This document shows positions 12,590 to 21,975 of a stretch of 64,000 nucleotides of DNA, one piece after another (within the stretch, counting starts at the first letter, position 1; every line of letters starts with the position of its first letter). The notes below the pieces were generated by a model. That model did not search any database. It saw only the letters and a list, made by a program, of their open reading frames with translations, and was not told the origin of the DNA. Made by a program: the position numbers and the translations under genes. Source of the stretch: Margaritifera margaritifera (taxonomy: Eukaryota > Mollusca > Bivalvia > Unionida > Margaritiferidae); assembly GCA_029931535.1 (NCBI GenBank), contig JAQPZY010001033.1:682001-746000 (forward strand). The letters are read 5' to 3'.

Positions 12590-14933
12590 GTGTCCATTTA
12601 CCTGGAATTCTCTGGCCATGGATTTGACCATGACCATAGTACATATAGGGCTACATTTCTCTATATCAACGCTATGCAGATGAGTCTTGTATTGATAGTG
12701 CAGGATGGTGCATCACCTCAGTCTTCTTGACATTGATTGTGAGACCAAAATTGTCACAAGCTGAAGAGAAATGGTTCATACTCTGTTGCATGTCAGACTT
12801 GGATTTGGCATTTAGGAAACAGTCATCAGCAAATAAAAGATCACGAACAGTTTCTACCTGTAACTTCATCTTTGCCCATAGTCTCCTCAGATTGAAGAGC
12901 TTCCCATAAATCCATTATCTGATGCCAAGCCCAGTGTCATAGTCATAGAAGGCATCTGTAAGCATGGCAGAGAACATCATGCTGAAGAAGGTTGGGGCCA
13001 ACACACTGCCTTGCTCAACTCCATTTGTGACTAGGAATGGTTACGATGACTAACCATTATCCACGATGCGAGTGAGCATGCCATCATGGAATTGCCAAAC
13101 GATTATGATGAATTTATCTGGGCAATCAGATTTTGTCATGATCTTCCAGAGGTACTCACTACTGACTGTGTCAAAGCTTTTGTTAGGTCGATGAATGTCG
13201 TGTACAGGTTGGAGTTCTGTTCCTGGTATTTCTCATGTAGTTGACAAGCTGCAAACACCATGTCTATGGTCCCATGTAGCTACATTGACTTTGAGACAGG
13301 AACCCTTGGTTAATGAGATATACAAGGTAATTCAGCAGAATTCTGGCAAAGATTTTGCTGGATAGTGACAGCAAGGAAATGACCTGATGGTTGTTGCAGG
13401 ATTGTTTGTTGCCTTACTGCTTGTACAAGAGGACAATGGATGCATCCTTGTAATCTTGGGCTATAGTTCCTTGAGACCACATTGATTGAAAGATTTCAGT
13501 CAGTTTCTGTGCCATGTGTGAGCCTCTGGCTTTGTAGACATCTGGTGTAACATCTGCTCCAGGTGCTTTGCCATTTAACAGCAGGTCATTTGCCTTCTCA
13601 GTTTCAGTCAGCATTGGAGGATCAGCAAATGATATGTTGGTTTCCACTTGGGGAAGTTGATTGATTGCCTCCTCAACTAATAGATGATTGATGATTGAGG
13701 ATGTTGTTGAAGTGTTCTGCCCATCATTGTAGTATCATTTCTTTGTCTGTGAGCAGTTTGGTGTCATCTGCACTCAGTATTGGAGATGTTCCTGAGGACT
13801 ATGGCCCATAGATTGTCTTGAAAGCATCGTAGAAGTTCTTGATGTCATTCCTATCTGTGTAGGACAATCCCATCAGCCTTGTTGCTCAGCCATGAGTTTT
13901 GCAACTATCTGAGTTTGCATTGGACAGCTCTCTTGATGTTTTTGAATGCTGCCTTCTTAGATGATGAAGTGCTGTCTTCTAAACAGGCTTAGTGGAGTGG
14001 ATGATTCTTGTTCACAGTCTCCATATTTCAGCATCATTCACATCAACCAGATCTTCAACAAAAGCCTTTTTCACATTCTCTTCTTTCAGTTTGGAGACAT
14101 TGAGCTTTTTGAGCATTTTTTTTTTCCTTGTGGTTGTTTGCTAAGCTGGATCCGGATATTGAACTTGGAGTTTATGAGCCTGTGGTCAGTCCAGCATCCT
14201 GCACATCTCATGGTCTTCATCACTCAGACATCATGTATGTCATTTCACATGAGGATGACGTAGTCAGTGAGATGCCAGTGCTTAGAGTGGGGGTGCATCC
14301 AAGATATCTTGTTGCGGTTTGGCAGGCGGAAGACTGTGTTGGTGATTAGGAGGTTGTGTTCAGTGCATTTCCTCATTAGGAGGAGTCCGTTGTTGTATTT
14401 GCCAAAGCCTTTTTTGACAATGATGCCTGGCCATGTCTGGTGATCTGCACCAACTCGAGCACTGAAGTCACCAAGGATTATGAGCTTGTCTGCCTTCAGC
14501 ACTTCTGCAATAAGAGACTACATGTCTTCATAAAATTTGTCCCTGATGTCATCTGGGTTGGTCATGATGGGTGAATAGGCACTGATGATAGCTGTATGTC
14601 TTTTTCCAGACAGTAGGAGTCTCATTTGCATGAGTTGGTCATTCACGCCCTTTGGGAGATCTGTGAGCTTGCTGTTCAGCTGCAATTTGACGGCAAACCA
14701 AACGCCAGCTTCACTTGCTCTTCTTTACTTCGGTCACTCCAGAAGGTGTAGCTGACTTCTACTTCAATGAGTTGACCTTCCTCAGCTAGGTGAGTTTCAC
14801 TCAGGGGAACTATCTGGCTGTTGAACCTGGCCAGTTCTCTACCACCTAGAGCTGTTCTTCTCTCTGGTCTATCTGCTGATGTACTGTCCATTAGTGTGCG
14901 CATATTCCAGGCACATATAGTGAGTGACATCAC
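12590..14933 (-). pseudogene. Decayed non-LTR retrotransposon (endonuclease and reverse transcriptase)
   Basis: Reading the minus strand from 14933, fragments of a LINE polyprotein appear in the expected order but different frames. First is an apurinic-type endonuclease start (ICAWNMRTL, then LSETHL) at about 14930-14680. Next is the endonuclease core LIILGDFSARVGADH at about 14500-14440. The reverse-transcriptase N-terminus NGKAPGADVTPDVYK lies near 13570. The RT core follows as TFDTVSSEYLWKIM, then NGVEQGSVLAPTFFSMMFSA near 13160-12990. The catalytic motif LLFADDC lies near 12835, followed by GLTINVKKTEVMHHP. Several stops and frameshifts separate the blocks, so the copy is dead. It belongs to the animal LINE group often annotated as craniofacial-development-protein-2-like plus RT; I do not assign the clade. 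Confidence 0.85.
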
Positions 14934-16586
14934 CTTGGTCTTGTATACTTTTTGACCACTAAGGTGGGTTTCCCATCAGCTGTAGTATACAGACCAGGGT
15001 TAATGTGAAGCAGGCAATGTTTTCTAGCCCCTTCCTCATACTTTGGAGGTAACCAGTTGTCACAAATGCACGCATGCATGGCTTCTTCTTTTATATAATC
15101 CTTGTATATATACATTTATTTAGGCAAAACAACATTCAGAATTTTTACTTGTTCACAGAATGACGGAGACAAAAAAGAGAGAATGAAAGAGTACAAAGCT
15201 AGAAAGAAGGCTGAATTAGGTACTGACTGGCTTAGAAGCATCAGAGAATAAAGCCCTACTACATTTCATTGTGTCATCTAAGTAGCAGTGTCAAAGCTGC
15301 AAGACGAGAGAAAGGGAAGAAGAATGTACGAACATACAGACAGCGCCAGAAATGTAGAAATATTCAAAAAAAAAACGAAGTGTTCCCTTCTACAAACATA
15401 TTCATGGAGGATGTAATTTCCACAATGGTTTCCTCTACAAATAATAATGCTTATCAAGTTCGTTTAATTGTAAAAGTTCCTCCAATCACATTACGTGAGT
15501 CATCAGGAAATAAAAGGGTATCACTTGCTTTATCGAAGGGATATAGAGAAATAAAATTTAAAAAAAAAAAATCATAACTTACAGCGAAGCTTAAATACAA
15601 TGCGAAAGCAGTGAGAAAGAAAAAGAAAGCATCATGCAAACACTACACCAAAAGGAAAATCAGAGAAGATGTTGAGAGAAGCAGGTTTATTTCCTAGAAG
15701 CCTCTGTTTGCTGAGTGTCTGTCAGAAGAAGTAAAACGTGCCAAAGGTAAGAATCCCAAGTTCAGGGAGAAAATTTCCCAAGTAGTTTCAGGAAATGTGA
15801 AAAGAAGATACTGGCTGATTTCAGCTCGGCAAAAGGCAATAAGTGTAAATATGCGTGAAAGAAAAAGTGAAAGCAAAACACTGGCGTTTTTGACAAAAAC
15901 TAGAAATTTAAGAATCGGGCGAGAAAGTAATCAGTTTTGTTCATTCCTTTCTAGAAAGAGATGACAACTCGCATGTGGTACATGGAAAGGGTGATGCCGT
16001 AAAGTCTGGTAAAGATAAGAAGCAAAAGAGAGTTTTTAATGATTATATATATATAACTTGCATTTAAATTTCATTGCAGAGAGTGCTTACAAAATTGTTT
16101 TGGGGACTTTTTGTCGCTATAGGTCTTGTCACATTGCCTTCGTAAACTTTGCGTCTAGAAATAGCTGACTTTGCTCCAAGCATCAGAACTTTGTATTGAA
16201 ACTGAGATGCATGAAATTACTTGGCGCTGTGTCCTGCACGAGTCCAGACAAGATAACGGACTGGACGAGGTACTATCAACCATCAATTGTAATAACGTTA
16301 AATTCCTTGAATACCGTAGAAAAGGTGTAGAATGGCAGATGGAAAGGAAAGAATGCGAATAGTTGATGTGGAGAAGCCGATAGAAGAGTTCAAGAACATC
16401 ATGAAAAGCACGTTTAAGGCATTTGTTGGACATGTTAAGAAAGTTAAGATCTAGTTCTCGGCAGTCAAGAAAATGAAAGAGACTCCCAACAAATCATTCG
16501 CTGATACAAATGGATTTCGCTGAAAATTATACATGTCATATCATGGAAGAATCCAGTCTGCTTAATGGAATAGTTGGATGGTAACG

Positions 16587-16955
16587 CTTCATCCAACTAA
16601 GGTTTTTAATGAGGTCGCTAATGAACCACTGAGTCATGTTTGCACTGTTTTCGTATCTGAGGTTTTACAGCACAACGCAGCAATGGTACATGCCATCATT
16701 CTGAAACTTGTGCCAGACATAAGGGCAATGAATCCTAATTTGACACACATTCAATTTTGGACTCGCTCTCCGACATCATAATTCAGACACAGGTCAATAT
16801 TTGATGTAGTAAGTTATTTTAAACAGATATTTGGAATTCTTGCATCCTGGCACTACTTTGAGGCAGGCCATGGAAAAGGCCCATGCGATGGTATTGGTGA
16901 GACTACCAAGCAGAATGCAGACAATGCTGTCAAACAACGGAAATTAACCACACAG
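16587..16955 (+). repeat. Left arm of a near-identical inverted duplication
   Basis: This 369 bp stretch of the transposase-like gene reappears as its reverse complement at 17632-18001. By eye there is about one substitution and a 1 bp insertion. Confidence 0.9.
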
Positions 16956-17333
16956 GTTGCAAAAGACTTTTTCGCTTGAGCAGTAGGAACTGAAGAAAGC
17001 CAAACCAAGTATCAGTATGTTTTTCAGGAGGAATTTGACGCCAGCAGAGATGGTATAGAAGCATGATCTAAGGCAGTCAAAGCGGTTAACGGAACGATGC
17101 AAGTGCACACAGTGTCAAGTGTTGAAAATGGACAAGTGATTACAAGATCTACTTCTTGCGTTTGTGACAACTATTTTTACAGTGAAAAAGGTTTTAATCT
17201 TGCATCCCATGTAGACGGCAACTGCAACCATTAGAATTTGGTCTGTGGGTCTTGCATAGAGCAAACTAAGAAAATGTTGCACAGTAATCCAGTTCTATTG
17301 ATGCACTGCTTCCAGCATCCTGTGACCAAAATG

Positions 17334-17427
17334 TGACATTCCCGAGTCCACATAAGCTTGTGAAACCTAACCCCGGTGATTTTATTGCGGCCTTATATGA
17401 AGGTAAATAATACATTGGTAAGGTGAT
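17334..17427 (+). repeat. 94 bp segment, direct-repeat copy 1
   Basis: This segment of the same decayed gene is repeated in direct orientation at 18007-18100, with about one mismatch (AAGGT against AAGCT). Confidence 0.9.
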
Positions 17428-17631
17428 GGAAATTGATGAAAGAGATGACAAAGTCTTAATTTCTTTTATGGATAAAAGTGGAAAGGTTAAAGGAAGTTGT
17501 AAATGGCCACGAAGATCACACGGACTATGAGTATCAATGGAAAATATAATTTGCATGATTCCCGAACACCAAACAACCACTAGAAAATAAAAAAGAACAT
17601 ACAAATTGTTGGAGGAGACCTTAGAACATTA

Positions 17632-18001
17632 CTGTGTGGTTAATTTCCGTTGTTTGACAGCATTGTCTGCATTCTGCTTGGTAGTCTCACCAATACCATC
17701 GCATGGGCCTTTTCCATGGCCTGCCTCAAAGTAGTGCCAGGATGTAAGAATTCCAAATATCTGTTTAAAATAACTTACTACATCAAATATTGACCTTGTG
17801 TCTGAATTATGATGTCGGAGAGCGAGTCCAAAATTGAATGTGTGTCAAATTAGGATTCATTGCCCTTATGTCTGGCACAAGTTTCAGAATGATGGCATGT
17901 ACCATTGCTGCGTTGTGCTGTAAAACCTCAGATACGAAAACAGTGCAAACATGACTCAGTGGTTCATTAGCGACCTCATTAAAAACCTTAGTTGGATGAA
18001 G
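17632..18001 (-). repeat. Right arm of the inverted duplication
   Basis: Reverse complement of 16587-16955. The open frame on its minus strand (HPTKVFNEVANEPLSHVC) is just the copied gene segment. Confidence 0.9.
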
Positions 18002-18006
18002 GAATT

Positions 18007-18100
18007 TGACATTCCCGAGTCCACATAAGCTTGTGAAACCTAACCCCGGTGATTTTATTGCGGCCTTATATGAAGCTAAATAATACATTGGTAAGGTGAT
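18007..18100 (+). repeat. 94 bp segment, direct-repeat copy 2
   Basis: Direct copy of 17334-17427, joined by only 5 bp to the inverted arm. The fused minus/plus arrangement explains the open frame at 17807-18088. Confidence 0.9.
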
Positions 18101-18604
18101 TTTAGTGACACAATATTTAAGTGAACTGCATTGCGAAGTGATGTTTCTCTACTAGTTTCTATGAAGAAGTAAACGTATACAATTGTTTTTTTTTTTTTTG
18201 TTTTTTTGTTTAGTTGAATTTAAAAAAATAAAGCAGATTTGTTGATTTGAAGAGTAATTTATGATTTAAACTGCTGATTCCCACAAGCAAATCTCTCCCC
18301 TAATAGCAATATACAGTCACATATTTTGTGACAGCATGGTAATTGTGCATGAAGTAAATATATAATAGAAAATCCAAATGCAAAGTTTATCAGAGTTCTC
18401 ACAATGATGATCATTTATTTCGCAATTTACTAGTCTGTCCAGTAGTAATTTACAAGTTCTTGAAATTAAGTCATATCCTGACAAAACAGAATATCAAACC
18501 ATTCTAAAGAATACATATTTGACAAAATAATATATCTTGAATTTAGCAACACATTCAGAAATTATTCTGTTTTGCTATATCTTGTGGCATTTGCAGTAAT
18601 TGTA

Positions 18605-18670
<66 letters not shown>

Positions 18671-19231
18671 ACGTAAAGTCGTAAATGTCAGCTGAAAAAA
18701 ATAATGAAATCCATTAAATTCAATGCAGATTTGGCATTTATGAATTTAATAGGTTATCTTCTTTAACAAAGGAAGCTGTATTTGTATACAAATTAATTGT
18801 TAAAACTATTTTATATAACGATATCTTACTAAAACGAGGTATTCATAAATTACAGGCTACTTTTTTCATACTTTAAATAAATAGCCGTAACACAACACAG
18901 TGTAATCTGGGGCTGACCAAACTTTACCGGTTTTATCTTCTATTTGACGCAGAATGAAAAAAGATATGAGTTAAACGTATATAGCTTTAAGTCCGTTTTC
19001 TCTGATTTTTTAAGCCTGAAATTTTGTACGTAATGGAGAATGAGCCAAGTAACGAACATTTAAAATTTACACATATTCAAGCTTACTGCTATTTGAACAA
19101 ACAAAAAAAAAAAAGGATGAACAGCAAATGTTTTCGATTCAGAAGTGCATTTGCTATGGAAGATATTATTACAATATATAAGAAAGTGAAAAGTGCTTGC
19201 ATTTTGAGTAATATTGCCACGACATTAGCAA
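18101..19231. other. AT-rich stretch with an (AT)n microsatellite
   Basis: An AT dinucleotide run of about 60 bp lies at 18607-18668. Nothing coding is recognised; the frame at 19024-19245 is low-complexity and runs into the next element. Confidence 0.6.
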
Positions 19232-20029
19232 CGAGTGCAAGCTGATTCGGACCATATTACCGGTTGATTCAGACCATGTGAAATATTATTAAGTTTCGTC
19301 CTAGATGTAAATGTGACATTTACAATTGTTTAAGTATGCTATTTTTCATTATTTGCCAGGTACGTCGAGCACTTCAAAACTGCATTTAAGGAAACAAAAC
19401 CCCTATTTTACGTGACGTAATGGCATAGTTTTGTATACAAATAAAATGAAATAATTAGGACTGTTTATCTTGCATTGCCAATTCAATAGGGAAATATTTG
19501 CTCATTCGCCTCCGTGCAAAAATTAAACAGTTCACTTTATTTGAATGAGAAATAAAAGAATTACTAACACTGAAAAAGATCGTACAAACAGAACCCTTGC
19601 AATAACATTACTTTTCATCTAAATATATATTGGACTGAGTATGTTAATACTTTTATTAGATTTATGTAGAATTTATCTTTATACCATATATTGTATTATA
19701 CTCCAACAGTACTAAATAAAACTTATATATAAACAATAAAACTGGTCTTGTCAAATTAACGACAGAATGCAATACAATAACATAAATCTATATTCTGCGA
19801 ATCTTTTGTACCTGGTATTAATTCTCATAATAAACTAGGTTTGCAAAAACAGGAATAAGTACTAAAATAAAACAGGTATGTGTTTTACATTGTTTTTCTT
19901 TATTAGATAATATTTCATGTGATCCGAATCAGCATGGCATTTAGTCTGAATCAGCCCGTAATTTGGTCCGAACCAGTCATGGTTCTAACCAGTCATGTGC
20001 CGAAACAGTCTTGATCCGAATCAGCCGAT
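19232..20029. mobile_element. About 0.8 kb inverted-repeat element (GGTCCGAATCAG ends)
   Basis: The left end (19232-19283: GATTCGGACCATATTACCGG, then TTGATTCAGACCATG) is the imperfect reverse complement of the right end (19910-19980: TAGTCTGAATCAGCCCGTAA, then TTTGGTCCGAACCAG). The right end carries extra CCGAATCAGC-type subrepeats to about 20029. The interior is non-coding. It is a MITE-like or fold-back element; no clear target duplication was found. Confidence 0.6.
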
Positions 20030-20234
20030 ATTCATTAACGTTACCCGGTTATTGAGAATGGCTCATCAGTATCATTCATTATATAACCTATGCCTTGAAA
20101 CCAGTACATACATTTGTGTAAATATTCTCAAAGGCGCTCAAAATTTACAACTCTTCATAAAACAAAGGAAACATCTCAGAAGAAACAACAACAACGATAT
20201 CTCGAACCTTTGCAGATGACTGTGTATGCTATAG

Positions 20235-20483
20235 ATCAGGGGTGTCAAACATACTTGAAACCAGTACATACAGTAAGATAAGATAAGATAAGATTTATTT
20301 AAAGTCGGCATGATTTAAAACAACAGTTCAACATAAGCTCTAATGAGCTTGTTACCGACGTTGACATAATAAACATACATAGTACCCTCCAGACTCATTA
20401 TTTATTATTATTATTATTTATCAGTATTTACTATTATTTATATCAAATCTGGCCCGCCATAGCAATTGGGTTTGACACCCCTG
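20235..20483. mobile_element. 249 bp hAT-type MITE with 8 bp target duplication
   Basis: The termini CAGGGGTGTCAAAC and GTTTGACACCCCTG are perfect 14 bp inverted repeats. They are flanked by CTATAGAT (20227-20234) and CTATAGAC (20484-20491), a 7/8 match to the 8 bp duplication of hAT transposons. The element sits just after the FADD catalytic box of the LINE. Its right half is inverted relative to, and similar to, the element at 60293-60416. An AGATA-type 5 bp microsatellite lies near 20272-20293. Confidence 0.9.
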
Positions 20484-20794
20484 CTATAGACCAAGCAAAA
20501 CCCAACAGGAGAACCAAAATATTACAAAATGACAGGAATAAACTATGACAGTGGGCACGAAAACGGGGCATGCGATTCCAACTTTATAAAATGCAACAAG
20601 TGCAAATGACAAGAAAGAAATGCCATAACGTGAGTCATATTCAATTGGAATGCACTACCTTAGAAAACCTCAATCAAATAAAATATTTACGGGCTACAAT
20701 TACTAGTGCTCTGAAATGGAACCTTCAAATTCAAGAATTATGTACCAAAGCAAATCGTTCTTTAGGCTTTTCATCTTGCCCACAAAATGCGAAA

Positions 20795-21154
20795 GAATTA
20801 ACTTCCAATGGTTTAGTTAGACATATTTTAGAATTAACTTCCAATGGTTTAGTTAGACATATTTTAGAATTAACTTCCAATGGTTTAGTTAGACATATTT
20901 TAGAATTAACTTCCAATGGTTTAGTTAGACATATTTTTGAATTAACTTCCAATGGTTTAGTTAGACATATTTTAGAATTAACTTCCAATGGTTTAGTTAG
21001 ACATATTTTAGAAATAACTTCCAATGGTTTAGTTAGACATATTTTAGAACTAACTTCCAATGGTTTAGTTAGACATATTTTAGAATTAACTTCCAATGGT
21101 TTAGTTAGACATATTTTAGAATTAACTTCCAATGGTTTAGTTAGACATATTTTA
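20795..21154 (+). repeat. 36 bp minisatellite, 10 copies, in frame with the LINE
   Basis: Ten units of exactly 36 bp encode ELTSNGLVRHIL, with single changes in unit 4 (HIF) and unit 7 (EITS). The unit corresponds to the RT segment usually reading like K-Y-LVRPILEYA, so it is an expansion of LINE coding sequence. Because the length is a multiple of three, both strands show long but meaningless open frames. Confidence 0.97.
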
Positions 21155-21590
21155 GAATATGCCTGAACAAATTGAGACCCTTATTCTTAGTTTTTAGAAG
21201 ATGAAATTGAAAAACAAAATCCAAAAGCGAGATCCCAGGTTTGTTACATCCAATTATGACTAGACACCAGGAAGTATGACCTCAATATGGAATAAATTGT
21301 CTTGGAAACCATTTTAAAAAGTTGACTGGAAAATAGATTAATATTTTTGGACAAAGGTCTAAAAACAAAGTAAAAATACCCTGCCACAATTTTGGCAACA
21401 AAAAAGAACCAGCTGAAATCAATATGAATTAACTTATATGATACCATACGCACGAACTGATAGTTACAAATTCATTTTTTCCCCAAAAACAGCCAAAGAC
21501 TGAAATTCGTTACCACAAATATTAATCACAACTGCTGAATCCTCAGAAAATCAATATTGAAAACTTTTCAAAATTCGTACGGACACATTT

Positions 21591-21839
21591 TTTTTCTAAA
21601 ATAAGTTTTTGTTGTAAAAGCTTACGCTGCGCGGTACAAAAATATCATTGTGATATAGCACCGAACTAATCAAGATCACGATCAAGATACCAATGATCCG
21701 GATGCATGCATTTTCTTTTCTGCAGTGTAGGCAGGACCTATCAAGCATTTTCTTGACAAAGAGCTGGAAGTAAGCAATACAAATTATTGAAGGTTTCTTA
21801 GCGTCCATTTGATACGGATAATTGGAACAAGAAAACAAT
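21591..21839 (+). promoter_or_regulatory. Probable 5' UTR and promoter region of RMND5
   Basis: About 250 bp separates the LINE remnant from the start codon. The stretch is less AT-rich and has several CpG sites (for example GCTGCGCGGTACAAAAA). No TATA box or initiator can be assigned, and the transcription start is unknown. The antisense frame at 21596-21877 is a shadow. Confidence 0.3.
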
Positions 21840-21975
21840 ATGGAATCATGTTTGGCAGTAGAACGAGAAATCGACAAAGTTTTGTCAAAATTTTCAGCCG
21901 TTCGGGACCATACGAATTTTACAATAGAAGAGTTGATAGCATCAGCACAAAATATTTGTTATGAGCTTTCCGAAG
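21840..21975 (+). CDS. RMND5: RMND5 exon 1
   Basis: ATG at 21840 begins [20 protein letters not shown], which matches the conserved RMND5 start (M-x-x-C-x-x-VERE-x-x-KVL-KF). The exon continues through [18 protein letters not shown]. It ends one base into a Gly codon before a GTTTGT donor, and that base joins exon 2 to read GTADHELTP. Confidence 0.9.

Larger units (their letters stand above)
15140..17560 (+). pseudogene. Decayed transposase-like gene with a GHGKGPCDGIG motif
   Basis: Translated blocks on the + strand read in order as one decayed protein. They are a basic N-terminus (AARREKGKKNVRTYRQRQ, about 15295-15345), a charged region with KTLAFLTKTRNLRIGRES (about 15865-15930), MDFAENYTCHI near 16510, and VVFVS-type sequence with HIQFWTRSPTS near 16745. 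Then come WHYFEAGHGKGPCDGIGETT at about 16848-16907 and YIGKVMEIDERDDKVLISFM near 17410-17470. From memory this order matches large uncharacterised proteins common in molluscs and cnidarians, which look transposon-derived (DFAENY and GHGKG-CDG-G motifs). I cannot name the superfamily. Many stops, for example a TAA after YEGK, show it is inactive. Confidence 0.6.
20170..21590 (+). pseudogene. LINE 3' end (reverse transcriptase C-terminal part), interrupted
   Basis: NDISRTFADDCVCYR at about 20195-20233 is an RT catalytic block (the FADD box). After a 249 bp insertion the frame resumes with LQNDRNKL, QWARKRGMRF, NQIKYLRATITSALKWN and ELCTKANRSLGFSS. These match the thumb and C-terminal region of CR1/jockey-like RTs (KYLGV-IS-LKWN, KAN-LGF). 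Next is a 36 bp minisatellite at 20795-21154, then EYA-N-DP (matching LEYAS-VWDP) and, near 21270-21590, decayed C-terminal blocks ending NFSKFVRTHFF. Stops are present throughout. The element ends about 250 bp before the RMND5 start codon, so it may have contributed promoter or 5' UTR sequence. Confidence 0.75.

Noticed and set aside
12482..12909. + strand frames over the LINE 3' part
   Set aside because: They are antisense shadows of the minus-strand RT (LLFADDC block).
20731..21132. 133-codon antisense frame (KICLTKPLEVNS repeats)
   Set aside because: It is the reverse strand of the 36 bp minisatellite; any period divisible by three opens all clean frames.
20570..21166. 198-codon frame as an intact repeat protein
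   Set aside because: It is LINE RT sequence plus a minisatellite with stops on both sides and no independent start.
21596..21877. 93-codon antisense frame over the RMND5 start
   Set aside because: The sense strand holds a conserved exon with the right start and splice phase; the antisense frame has no features.
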